Shown: one piece after another, positions 56,412 to 64,000 of the stretch
Layout: every line of letters begins with the position of its first letter
How positions within the stretch are numbered: the stretch's first letter is position 1
NCBI RefSeq assembly: GCF_007859935.1
Contig: NZ_SJPO01000008.1
Location: 1 to 64,000, forward strand
Length of the DNA stretch: 64,000 bases
Direction: 5' to 3'
From: Posidoniimonas polymericola
GTDB lineage: Bacteria > Planctomycetota > Planctomycetia > Pirellulales > Lacipirellulaceae
The notes under the pieces: model-generated
The model's database searches: none
What the model saw: the letters and a program-made list of their open reading frames with translations, nothing else
Told to the model about the DNA's origin: nothing
Position numbers and translations under genes: made by a program

Positions 56412-59315
56412 TCAGAGGCTCTCGATCAACTGGTCAACCTCCTCGTCGGTTAGGCGAATGCGGGTCGCGTCGAGCATCTTGCGGAGTTGGAGCTTCCCTT
56501 CGTGGGTGCTGGGGTAGCCGATGTTGCCCAGCGGGCCGATGCTCTCTTCGAGCCGCTTGCCGTCGGGCGAGAAGATCGCGTGGAAGGGGATCCCGTACGA
56601 CTTTCCATTGGTCACCAGCTTGGCGATCTGGGGGCCGTGTGTGTCGGTCACGCGGTCGACCTTCACAAACACGTAGTCCTTCTCGAGCAGCTCACACTGG
56701 TCGTCGATCCAACGCGAGAGCATGAAGCAGGGTCCGCAGTACCTGCCGCTGACCCGCGCCCAGACCTGGCGGTCGGTGGCCGCGGCATCGGCCAAGGCGT
56801 GGCGCCACTTCTCCTCGGCGTCGGGCGCTTCGGGCGCGTGCGCGGCGACAAATGCGTCCGCGGCGGCGCCGGCGTCGTCCTTGGCCGCGTCGACCTTCAG
56901 CTCGCCCAGCAGGTTGCCGTCGCCGTCGAGCGCCCAGGCGTGCACGGCGTCGCCCTCGGGCGCCGCCCAGCCGCGCTCCTCCAGCAGGCGGGCGCCCTGC
57001 CCGTCGGCTTGCAGGTAGATCGGGCACTGGATGTACCGCGACACGACTGGGTTCTTTTCGTAGTTGGTGAAGTGGAGCTGCATGAAGTTTGCCAGATGGT
57101 CGGCTTCACCGCAGGCGATCGCCATGAAATGGCAATCAGAAATACGCGCGTCGCGCAGGCTCTCGGCGAAGCGTTCGGCCAGGGGCTTGGTCGGCGCGGC
57201 GGCGCGGCGTTCAAGGTGGTAGACGGCCGGGGGGCGCGTCTCGTTCTGCGTCAGGTAGACTTCGCCAAGGTAGGCGGTTGGGTCTTCGTCTTCGGGCAGG
57301 TTGTCACTCTCGAGAGCGATCTCGATCTCGGTCGGCAGGTGCTCGAACACAAACTCGCCGCGGTCGTTGGTGACCGTTTGGTACCTCGCCGCTTCGGTGC
57401 TCTTCACGAATCGCCCATCGTAGTCTTCATCGCCTTCGACGCGGACGACTGCCCACACCGAGTACCCCTGCCGAGGCGTGTCGTCGCCGTCGAGCAACCG
57501 GCCGCGAAACTCCCTGGTCGGCTTCATCTCGACCTGCAACGGCTCGTCAATCCTCTTGGCAAATGTGGCGCCGGCCAATTTCTGGTCGGCGGACACGGCG
57601 AACACGCCGAGCTGCTCGCCAAGCGTTTCAAATTCGAAGGTTCCCTCGTGGCTGGCGGTGGTCGAACCGGTGTGGTCGTACGCCCCGTCCACGGCGCCGA
57701 ACCGCACCTGGGCGCCGGCGAGTTCCCCCTCGGCGCCCCCGGCGAGGACCAGCCGCCCGGCGACGGGCGTTAAAGTCTCCCGCTCGCGGTGGAGCGACAG
57801 GTGGGCGGGCTCACCCTGCTTGACTTCAATCCTCTCGCCGACCTGCCACAGCGGCTCGATGACTCGCGCTTTGATCTCGCCGGGCAGAACCCGCGTCACG
57901 GCGCGACCCGACTCGTCGGTGGTGAGCCACCGGTCCCGACTACCGGTCCCACTCTGCTTCTCGTCATCCTCCCACCATGTGTACCGATAGGTCTCTCGCA
58001 CAGAGATACCAACCCCCTCGTACGGAACCCTCTGCGGCCCCCGGGTGACCGAGAAGCTCAGCTCCTCGCCCGCAACCACCGGCAGCACGATCTCGGTCGC
58101 GCAGTCGGTGGCGGGCTCGTAGGGGACGAGGTCGATCATCTTGCCGGTGTAGCCCGCGTCGTTGACGCACGCGCAGTAGGTCGCGCCCGGCAGCACGTCT
58201 ACCGAGAAGGCGCCCTGGCTATCGGCAATCGCGCTCAAGTGATCCGAGAAGCCTTCCTGCTCTCCCTGAAACGATCGGACCTGAACGAAGAAGCCCCCGG
58301 CTTCGACGCCGGCGGGCGGTTCCACGCGGCCGGCAACCGTATGCCGCTCGGCCGCCGGTTTCACCCGGTAGACGATAGCGCCCTCTGACTCCTCGTGGTC
58401 CGAATTACTGCCAGCGAGGATCCACCCCGTTCCTTCCACGATTTCGGGGTAGTAGTGGTACTGCTCCCAATCGGGCTGCCAGCGGTAGAACGCTTCCCCC
58501 TGCTCGTCGGTCGTCAGCACCCGCGGCTCGACCAGACCAAGGTAGTTGTAGTTGGGCGCGGGAGTGGCGACCTGGAACTCGAAGGCGACTCCCTCGACCG
58601 GGTTCCCTTCGCCGTCGACAAAGCGGATCGTGAGGTCGCGGCAGTCGAACAGCTCGACCACGTGCGAATCCTCGTCGGCATTCCTCGTCGGCTTGCGTCC
58701 GAATTGGTAGCCGCCGACGCGGCGATCGTCGGTCCAGGCGGTGAAGGAACTCAGCTTCTGGTCCGGCAGGAGGTCGAAGCAGGCGACCCCGTCTGCGTCC
58801 GTAACCGTGTGGAGTTCGACGTTGTACCCCAGGTCGGCGCGAACCTGCGCGCCCGCCACTGGCGATCCGGCGTGCTCGACCGTGACCGCCACGCGACGCG
58901 TGGGCCTGGCCAGCGTCACCCGCTTGCCGTCGATGGCGGCCTGCCGGAGGGAATCGGGCGTCATCTTCACGTACCCAACCGCCCCGCTCTTCGAAGCGAC
59001 GCGAAACTGCATCGAATACCACGAGGTGCGATTGACCGGCAGACGCGCCGCGAAGTGGTGGCCTTCGCACTCGGCTCGGACCAGAGTGCTCTTGCCATGC
59101 GACCGCAAAGAACCGTCCACCGAGACCCCCTCGGCTGGCGAGCCATCGGGTTCGAACACCTCGCCGCGTAGAACTACTTCGAGGTCGTCGCCCGATCCGT
59201 GGAGCCAGCTCGGCGGCTCATCGGCTCGCGAGGTCGAGATGCGCGGACTGAGCAGCGAGCAGCCCATCAAGAAGGAGAGTGTGCCGCAGATCGCCGCGAA
59301 TCTCATCGTCGTCAT
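56412..59315 (-). CDS. Large lipoprotein with carboxypeptidase-regulatory-like repeats and C-terminal thioredoxin fold
   Basis: A 967-residue protein. The N-terminus AAICGTLSFLMGC is a lipoprotein signal with lipobox LMGC. Residues about 45-700 contain several Ig-like/carboxypeptidase-regulatory-like units (GEVFEPDGSPAEGVSVDG, EHAGSPVAGAQVRADLGYN, GRLLDGDDTPRQGYSVWAVV). The C-terminal ~170 residues form a thioredoxin fold with RYCGPCFMLS (CGPC at 860-863). Such planctomycete proteins may act at the cell surface in redox or glycan contexts; the partner is unknown. It converges on mtaB. Confidence 0.82.
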   Translation of the reverse strand: MTTMRFAAICGTLSFLMGCSLLSPRISTSRADEPPSWLHGSGDDLEVVLRGEVFEPDGSPAEGVSVDGSLRSHGKSTLVRAECEGHHFAARLPVNRTSWYSMQFRVASKSGAVGYVKMTPDSLRQAAIDGKRVTLARPTRRVAVTVEHAGSPVAGAQVRADLGYNVELHTVTDADGVACFDLLPDQKLSSFTAWTDDRRVGGYQFGRKPTRNADEDSHVVELFDCRDLTIRFVDGEGNPVEGVAFEFQVATPAPNYNYLGLVEPRVLTTDEQGEAFYRWQPDWEQYHYYPEIVEGTGWILAGSNSDHEESEGAIVYRVKPAAERHTVAGRVEPPAGVEAGGFFVQVRSFQGEQEGFSDHLSAIADSQGAFSVDVLPGATYCACVNDAGYTGKMIDLVPYEPATDCATEIVLPVVAGEELSFSVTRGPQRVPYEGVGISVRETYRYTWWEDDEKQSGTGSRDRWLTTDESGRAVTRVLPGEIKARVIEPLWQVGERIEVKQGEPAHLSLHRERETLTPVAGRLVLAGGAEGELAGAQVRFGAVDGAYDHTGSTTASHEGTFEFETLGEQLGVFAVSADQKLAGATFAKRIDEPLQVEMKPTREFRGRLLDGDDTPRQGYSVWAVVRVEGDEDYDGRFVKSTEAARYQTVTNDRGEFVFEHLPTEIEIALESDNLPEDEDPTAYLGEVYLTQNETRPPAVYHLERRAAAPTKPLAERFAESLRDARISDCHFMAIACGEADHLANFMQLHFTNYEKNPVVSRYIQCPIYLQADGQGARLLEERGWAAPEGDAVHAWALDGDGNLLGELKVDAAKDDAGAAADAFVAAHAPEAPDAEEKWRHALADAAATDRQVWARVSGRYCGPCFMLSRWIDDQCELLEKDYVFVKVDRVTDTHGPQIAKLVTNGKSYGIPFHAIFSPDGKRLEESIGPLGNIGYPSTHEGKLQLRKMLDATRIRLTDEEVDQLIESL

Positions 59316-59489
59316 GATCTACCCCGGTAGGAGAGTGTCAGGCGAGGACTTGCGGCCGGATTATAGCTGCACGATCAACCGCAGGCCAAAGGTTCGCCTG
59401 GGCCCTGACGCCCTATTGCAGCAGAGTCGATAGGAGGCCTGGCCAAGGTGCGGCCGCCTCGGCCCACAGGGGCGACAGTGCGAGCTGCG

Positions 59490-59530
59490 CACGAAAAAAG
59501 CCCCGCGGAATGCCGCGGGGCTTTTTCGTG
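59490..59530. terminator. Bidirectional Rho-independent terminator
   Basis: A near-perfect ~18-bp stem (59490-59508 with 59513-59530) has a GC core CCCCGCGG flanked by A6 on the left and T5 on the right, with an AATG loop. It follows the minus-strand small gene by 20 nt and could end transcripts from either side. Confidence 0.92.
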
Positions 59531-59550
59531 GTTTCTGCCACTGATCGACA

Positions 59551-59781
59551 TCAGTCGCGGGGGCGGACAACACCGGTCAAGCCGGAGTAGTCGGCGCGGT
59601 CTTCCGAGTGCCACAGCGGGTGGCCCTGACGGATCCGCTCGGCCAGGATCTCGAGCTTCTCGTCCGAACCGGCCGGGGCCGTCGTCGGGATGAACTCTTC
59701 GTCCTTGCGCGGCACGAAGTCTTCGTCGTGGCCGTACTTAAGGATCGCCTCGAATACGTTCTTGAGCGTTGGATCGGGCAT
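59551..59781 (-). CDS. Small hypothetical protein
   Basis: A 76-residue hydrophilic protein, MPDPTLKNVFEAILKYGHDE at the start and a C-terminus with HPLWHSEDRADYSGL. No domain is recognised and there is no signal or membrane segment. The strong terminator directly after its stop and a codon usage like neighbouring genes support it as a real gene. It may be a planctomycete-specific family. Confidence 0.68.
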   Translation of the reverse strand: MPDPTLKNVFEAILKYGHDEDFVPRKDEEFIPTTAPAGSDEKLEILAERIRQGHPLWHSEDRADYSGLTGVVRPRD

Positions 59782-60275
59782 GGCTTGATATATCTTTCTC
59801 TTTTAGGCCGATGGCTGCGTACGTACAGACACTTCGGCAAGCTAATGGGTTCGGTTTATCACGCAATCCGTTACAGTTGCCGGGTCTCCAGAAGCTGGGT
59901 GCTGGGAGGTTCTACTCCAAGCGACTGCTTCCGGCCGGCGGGGCGTAACTGGTGGGGTATGTATTTGGACCGCGTGGGGGCGAAATCATGCCCTGGGTCC
60001 GGTGTCAATCCTTAGTCGCCCGAATCGAGTAGCCGATTATTACTGGCCAGATCGTAAAGTCAAGTTTTTTCAAGGCACAATTCCCGGGAATCCACCCCGC
60101 TTGACAGCCTCCTGCGCGAAACCTTGCGGCATACGGTGACTTGACCGAGGTAAGCCCGTCTGGTGAGGTTATCCGAACGAGTTGCGTCGGTCGCCACGGC
60201 TCCGTTTTTCGACTCACGCCGAGGCCTGTTTTAGGACGAGCGACGCCCGTCAAAAGAGCACCCAGGGGAGCACCC
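59782..60275. other. Intergenic region between two divergent genes
   Basis: No gene is supported. A TTGACA box at 60101-60106 resembles a -35 element on the plus strand, but no -10 box lies at a suitable distance. Composition is mixed. The leader of yjbQ and the promoter of the small minus-strand gene should lie here. Confidence 0.35.
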
Positions 60276-60707
60276 ATGCAGTGGATTCAACGGACCATTC
60301 AGCTGCGACCCCGCCGCCGGGGGTGCCACCTAATTACCAGTGAGATCATGGACTCGCTGCCAGAGTTGGCGGACATGGAGGTCGGGATGCTAACGGTCTT
60401 CATCCAGCACACTTCGGCCTCGCTGACGCTCAACGAGAACGCCGACCCGGACGTCCGCGTCGATATGGAGATGGCCCTCTCAAGGATCGCCTCCGAGAAC
60501 CTGCCGTACGTCCACACCTGCGAGGGGCCCGACGACATGCCGGCCCATGTGAAGAGCTCACTGACCGGCAGCAGCGTCACCGTGCCTATTACCGCAGGCC
60601 GGCCGGCGCTAGGGACATGGCAGGGGGTCTATCTCTGCGAGCACCGCAACCACGGTGGGGGGCGTCGGCTGGTGCTGACCGCCTGGGGCCAGGCGATGAA
60701 TGATTAG
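60276..60707 (+). CDS. yjbQ: YjbQ family protein (secondary thiamine-phosphate synthase-like)
   Basis: A 143-residue protein of the UPF0047/YjbQ family. Typical motifs are MLTVFIQHTSASLTLNENAD (with the conserved His), DPDVRVDMEMALSRIA, HVKSSLTGSSVTVPI and GTWQGVYLCEHRNHGGGRRL. A weak thiamine-phosphate synthase activity has been reported for the family; the physiological role is uncertain. ATG 60276 gives the standard QWIQRTIQL opening; the frame upstream is open but unlike the family. Confidence 0.92.
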   Translation: MQWIQRTIQLRPRRRGCHLITSEIMDSLPELADMEVGMLTVFIQHTSASLTLNENADPDVRVDMEMALSRIASENLPYVHTCEGPDDMPAHVKSSLTGSSVTVPITAGRPALGTWQGVYLCEHRNHGGGRRLVLTAWGQAMND

Positions 60708-60711
60708 TGCG

Positions 60712-62286
60712 CTAAGAAGCTAGCGGCTGCTCGAGCCGGTTCATCACTGCCAGCGCGACGTCGTCCCGCCAGGGGCGGGCCATCACCTGCACGCCGATTG
60801 GCAGGCCGGCGCTCCCCAGGGCGTTTTGACGCCGCAGCCGGCCCTCGACCGCCCAGCGGCTGTGCGGCTTGGCGAGCTCGGCCCGCTCGTCCTCGGCGGT
60901 GACCCGGCCCGCCGGCACGACGCCCGCGGGCGCGTCCAGCAGGTTCGCCAGGTAGCAGTGGGAGCCTTCTAGCAGCAGGTGCAGCGCGGAGCCGTGACGC
61001 AGGGCAGGCAGCGAGTGCGGCGGCGCCAGGACCGCGTCGACCGGCCGCCCGCCGAAGGCCTGGTCGAGAGTCTTCCAGAACTGCTGCTTGTAGGCGTCGG
61101 CCGCAACGGTTAGCTGCCAGTACTGGTCGACGCTCCGCGGGCCCGACAGCCGCAGCAGCTTGGCCAACGCCGGCTGGCCTGCCAGGTCGAGCAGCGGCGC
61201 CAGGAAGGCCCGCGCCCCGCGCGGCAGCTTGCCGAGCCGCACCTGGCGGGCGATTTGATCCGTCTTCTCCCTGCCCTGCAACAACCGGCCGAAAGAACGC
61301 AGCCCGTCGGCCGAGATCAGCCCGAAGTAGGTCCGCATCATCTCATCCGGGTTGGGCGCCGGCGTGGCGATCACTTCGGCCCCGAGTTCCGTCAGCCGCT
61401 TGGCCGCCTGCTCGACCGCGCGGGCGATCGCCACGCAAGGCGGAGCGACGCCGTTGTCGGTCCAGTAAGCGATCCGCAGGCCGGCCAGGTCGACCTGCCG
61501 GTAGTCCGGCCAGGCGACCGGCCGCTCATCGGGCTGCTTGGGCGCGGCCGTTGGGTCGAGCAGCACCCGCATCGCCAGGTCGGCGTCGCCGGTAGTGCGG
61601 CAGATCGGGCCGGGCTGGATGACCAGGGCCCGCAGTCCCGGCATCGAACGCTGGGAGCCGCGGATGGTGAGACGGCCGCTAGTCGGCTTGAAGCCCACCA
61701 GGCCGCAGCAGTGGGCCGGCTGACGCGTGCTGCCGCCGAGGTCGCTGGCGAGGCCCAGCATGCTCATGCCGGCGGCGACCGCAGCCGCCTCGCCACCGCT
61801 CGAACCGCCCGGAGACCGCTGGTCGTCATCGGGGTGCAGGGTGCGGCCGAACACCGGATTCTCGCACTCGTGCAGCAGCATCCCCTGCGGGATGTTGGTT
61901 TTGCCGAGGACTACCGCGCCGGCCGCCTTGAGCCGCTTCACCAGCGGCGAGTCGGTCGCGTCTGGGCCGTGGCTGTAGCCCGGGATGCCGAGCGTGGTCT
62001 GGCTGCCGGCGAGCTCGTAGCAGTCCTTGATCGTGATCGGGACGCCGTGCAGCGGGCCGACCGGGCCGCCGCTGGCAAGCTGCTGGTCGGCGGCGTCGGC
62101 GTCGCGGAGGGCTTGTTGGCCGCGTGGCTGGGCGATGGCGTTCAGCCGCGGGTTGATTTGGTCGATACGGTGGAGGCACGCCTCTACCGCCTCGCGCGAC
62201 GACACCTGGCCGCTAGCGATCTGCTGGGCGATTTCCGTGGTCCCGAGCCGGGGCGCGGGTAGGGGGTCCGAAACCGTGGTAGTCAT
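60712..62286 (-). CDS. Amidase signature family enzyme
   Basis: A 524-residue hydrolase of the amidase signature family. The Ser-cisSer-Lys triad is Lys87 (PITIKDCY), Ser162 (GSSGGEAAAVAAG) and Ser186 (DLGGSTRQPA); the 24-residue spacing of the serines equals that in FAAH. The family includes GatA, but no gatB/gatC is next to it and the C-terminal half is unlike GatA, so it is probably a stand-alone amidase. ATG 62286 is used; 82 upstream codons in frame have no similarity and overlap the feo promoter region. Confidence 0.9.
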   Translation of the reverse strand: MTTTVSDPLPAPRLGTTEIAQQIASGQVSSREAVEACLHRIDQINPRLNAIAQPRGQQALRDADAADQQLASGGPVGPLHGVPITIKDCYELAGSQTTLGIPGYSHGPDATDSPLVKRLKAAGAVVLGKTNIPQGMLLHECENPVFGRTLHPDDDQRSPGGSSGGEAAAVAAGMSMLGLASDLGGSTRQPAHCCGLVGFKPTSGRLTIRGSQRSMPGLRALVIQPGPICRTTGDADLAMRVLLDPTAAPKQPDERPVAWPDYRQVDLAGLRIAYWTDNGVAPPCVAIARAVEQAAKRLTELGAEVIATPAPNPDEMMRTYFGLISADGLRSFGRLLQGREKTDQIARQVRLGKLPRGARAFLAPLLDLAGQPALAKLLRLSGPRSVDQYWQLTVAADAYKQQFWKTLDQAFGGRPVDAVLAPPHSLPALRHGSALHLLLEGSHCYLANLLDAPAGVVPAGRVTAEDERAELAKPHSRWAVEGRLRRQNALGSAGLPIGVQVMARPWRDDVALAVMNRLEQPLAS

Positions 62287-62470
62287 AAACGCCTGGTCGA
62301 GGGGCCGGTTCGGGGCCCGCCCTTGTGGGGCGGGACGGCGGACGGCCGGGGTCAGGGGTGCTTCGTCATAGTTTAGCTGGTGGCGTCCCTCCTCGTACGG
62401 TGCGGGGACGCCCCGAGAGCGGCAAAAGCCGGTGTCGGGCGGTATTTGCGGGATCCAGGCAAAGATCCAC

Positions 62471-62499
62471 TTGCCGCTCTTACGCGCCGGCGGTATTCT
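62471..62499 (+). promoter_or_regulatory. Predicted sigma70-type promoter of feoAB
   Basis: TTGCCG (62471-62476), a 17-nt spacer, then TATTCT (62494-62499). Transcription would start near 62506, just before the Fur-like box. Confidence 0.6.
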
Positions 62500-62512
62500 T
62501 GTTACTACGCTC

Positions 62513-62535
62513 GTTGTGAGATTGAGTCTCATAAC
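62513..62535 (+). promoter_or_regulatory. Fur-like operator upstream of feoA
   Basis: A 23-nt inverted repeat whose core TGAGATTGAGTCTCA (62517-62531) fits the 7-1-7 Fur pattern. Nine-nt arms match at eight positions. It lies right after the predicted transcription start, where a bound repressor would block feoAB when iron is sufficient. Confidence 0.7.
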
Positions 62536-62576
62536 GGTCTCGGATGTTTCGGCCCCGGTTGGAGTCCTCGCTGTCG

Positions 62577-62900
62577 ATGTCGGCCCTTCCCAACACCACC
62601 CCTGCCCTGCACGCTCCGCAGGCCCTGCACGCCCCGCAGGAGATCGCTGCGGCTGTAGGACTTACCCCTGCAGTGACGTCTCGTTTGCTGGCAGAGATGC
62701 GGGTCGGCGACGTTGGCCGAGTGGCGAGCGTTTCGGTCGACCCGGCCGACGCCGGTCGGCTCAAGGCGTTGGGCGTCTGTGCGGGCCGGACGTTGCGGGT
62801 GGTCTCGGCAGGGAACCCGCTGATCGTGCAGGTCCTCAACTCTCGGGTGGGGCTTGCGGCCGCAATTGCGGAACGGGTCACGCTCAACTCCTGCTGCTAG
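62577..62900 (+). CDS. feoA: FeoA family protein
   Basis: A 107-residue protein. The last ~70 residues form the SH3-like FeoA fold: EMRVGDVGRVASVSVDPADA, GRLKALGVCAGRTLRVVSAG, PLIVQVLNSRVGLAAAIAER. An Ala/His/Pro-rich N-terminal extension of about 40 residues precedes it, longer than usual. FeoA supports Fe(II) uptake by FeoB, probably through the cytosolic domain. Starts at 62544 or 62577 are possible; the latter is favoured. The operon lies behind a Fur-like box. Confidence 0.9.
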   Translation: MSALPNTTPALHAPQALHAPQEIAAAVGLTPAVTSRLLAEMRVGDVGRVASVSVDPADAGRLKALGVCAGRTLRVVSAGNPLIVQVLNSRVGLAAAIAERVTLNSCC

Positions 62901-63027
62901 CCCTACTGCCGCGGCCCACTTCAGCGGCCACCGGCCGCTAGCCAAGTCTTCGGTATCAACGTAACGAAGCGGCCGTCGCGCCAGGGCCGTGCCGACTCCC
63001 CGCGACGCGATTAGACTGGCTGTTGTC

Positions 63028-64000
63028 ATGAGCGGGCCGGACCTTCCACAGCTGAACATCGTCGACGGCCCCGGTGTCGACAGCCGGGCGGGCGCCTCCA
63101 CGGTCGCGGTGATCGGCAACCCCAACGCCGGCAAGACCAGCCTGTTCAACCGGCTCACCGGGCTGCGGGCGCGGACCGCCAACTTCTCTGGCACGACGGT
63201 CGAACACCGGGTCGGCGCCCTCCGCTTGCCGAACCGCAGCGCCGTGCTGCTCGACCTGCCCGGACTGTACACGCTCGAGGCCTCGACGCTTGACGAGCAG
63301 GTCGCCCGCGACGCGCTGGTTGGCGCGCTGCCCGACCAGACCGTGCCCGACGCCGTGCTGCTGGTGGTCGATTCGACCAACCTGTCGCGCAACCTGTTTC
63401 TGGCCGCCGAGGTCCTGGGGCTTGGCATCCCGACCATCGTCGCGCTCAACATGAGCGACCTGGCCGATCGGCAGGGGCTGCAGATCGAACTCGACTCGCT
63501 CCGCGAGGAGCTCGGCTGCCCGGTCGTGGCGGTGTCGGCCAAGACCGGCTCGGGGCTCGACGAGCTGCGGGGCGGACTCGACTCGCTGCTGGGGCGGCTC
63601 GAGCCGCCGACTTTCGATCCCGCCAAGGCGTGTGGCTCGTGCTCCGACTGCCCGTACGCCGACCGGTTCGACTGGGCCGAGTCCGTAGGGGCCCGGGCCC
63701 TCCGCGGTGGGATCGAGGCGCCCTCGCGCGTCACCGAGGCGCTCGACTCGGTCCTCACCCATCGCGTCTTTGGGTTGGGGGTGTTCGGCCTGGTGATGCT
63801 GACCACCTTTATGCTGATCTTCAAGCTGGCCACGGTCCCGATGGACCTGATCGACGGCTGGTTCGCCCTGGCGGGCGGCACGCTCGCCCAGTGGCTGCCG
63901 CCGGGCGACCTCAACAGCCTGATCACCGACGGCGTCATCGGCGGCGTCGGCGGCGTGCTGGTGTTCCTGCCGCAGATCGCCATCCTGTTTTTCGTCCTCG
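63028..64000 (+). CDS. feoB: Ferrous iron transporter FeoB, 5' part
   Basis: The first 324 residues of FeoB; the gene continues past the window. The GTPase domain has G1 GNPNAGKTS, the Thr switch in NFSGTTVE, G3 DLPGLY and G4 NMSD (in place of NxxD, conserved), with VSAKTG as G5. After about residue 195 is a Cys-rich insert CGSCSDCPYADRFDWAE before the first membrane helix (VFGLGVFGLVMLTTFMLIF). FeoB imports Fe(II) across the inner membrane. It follows feoA by 127 nt. Confidence 0.95.
   Translation, partial: MSGPDLPQLNIVDGPGVDSRAGASTVAVIGNPNAGKTSLFNRLTGLRARTANFSGTTVEHRVGALRLPNRSAVLLDLPGLYTLEASTLDEQVARDALVGALPDQTVPDAVLLVVDSTNLSRNLFLAAEVLGLGIPTIVALNMSDLADRQGLQIELDSLREELGCPVVAVSAKTGSGLDELRGGLDSLLGRLEPPTFDPAKACGSCSDCPYADRFDWAESVGARALRGGIEAPSRVTEALDSVLTHRVFGLGVFGLVMLTTFMLIFKLATVPMDLIDGWFALAGGTLAQWLPPGDLNSLITDGVIGGVGGVLVFLPQIAILFFVL

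Noticed and set aside
60101-60134. TTGACA box upstream of yjbQ as a promoter
   Set aside because: No -10 hexamer is found 16-18 nt downstream; the nearest candidate lies more than 20 nt away.

Overview
The window looks like a piece of the main chromosome of a high-GC planctomycete, probably of the Pirellulales/Lacipirellulaceae type. This is inferred, not searched. The reasons are GC-rich codon use throughout, few strong Shine-Dalgarno sites, short intergenic palindromes, a DUF1579 protein, an ECF42 sigma factor with YCII partners, FeoB with a Cys-rich insert, and large carboxypeptidase-regulatory-like/thioredoxin lipoproteins.

Layout. (1) 1-1400 is accessory DNA of visibly lower GC. The 3' end of a group II intron (domains V and VI) sits at the left edge, followed by two minus-strand genes (SUFU-like and macrodomain) that have the structure of integron gene cassettes, with a complete attC-like site between them. 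(2) 1730-6500 holds a membrane-anchored glycerophosphodiesterase, a SRPBCC protein, gluQRS, slyX and a Tat-exported SGNH hydrolase, with palindromic intergenic repeats. (3) 6504-14098 carries both glutamate synthase subunits (gltD, gltB) and a LysR regulator. (4) 14346-27558 holds a periplasmic cyclophilin, rsmD, an esterase, an ABC-F ATPase, lnt, a proline-rich lipoprotein, an AAA+ ATPase, a class IV aminotransferase, a DUF2461 protein, a GH16 glycosidase and a CPBP protease. (5) 27810-32005 has ppdK with its own promoter and terminator, then a TlpA-like thioredoxin protein. (6) 32007-37696 is a co-directional stress-type cluster: ECF42 sigma factor, DUF1579, two VOC proteins, four YCII proteins, DUF899 and a small membrane protein. 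(7) 37717-45879 has a glycosyltransferase, a RhlE-type helicase, a zinc-ribbon membrane protein, an EF-hand protein, a large SurA-like chaperone and an unknown protein. (8) 45923-49302 is the translation block rpsB-tsf // pyrH-frr, with a predicted promoter and leader for rpsB and a terminator after tsf. (9) 49303-50036 is non-coding and holds a diverged ~200-bp duplication. (10) 50030-59781 contains a nucleotide kinase-like protein, a DUF4166-like protein, serS, an M20 dipeptidase, clpS, a four-helix-bundle gene framed by inverted heptamer repeats, mtaB, a 967-residue lipoprotein and a small unknown gene. (11) 60276-64000 has yjbQ, an amidase and the feoA-feoB iron-uptake operon behind a Fur-like box; feoB runs off the right edge.

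The most notable observations are the integron cassette array with a group II intron at its attC, the four-helix-bundle gene framed by heptamer repeats exactly between a stop and a start codon, the ECF42 cluster with one matching promoter, and the divergent ClpS. No tRNA, rRNA or CRISPR array was seen.
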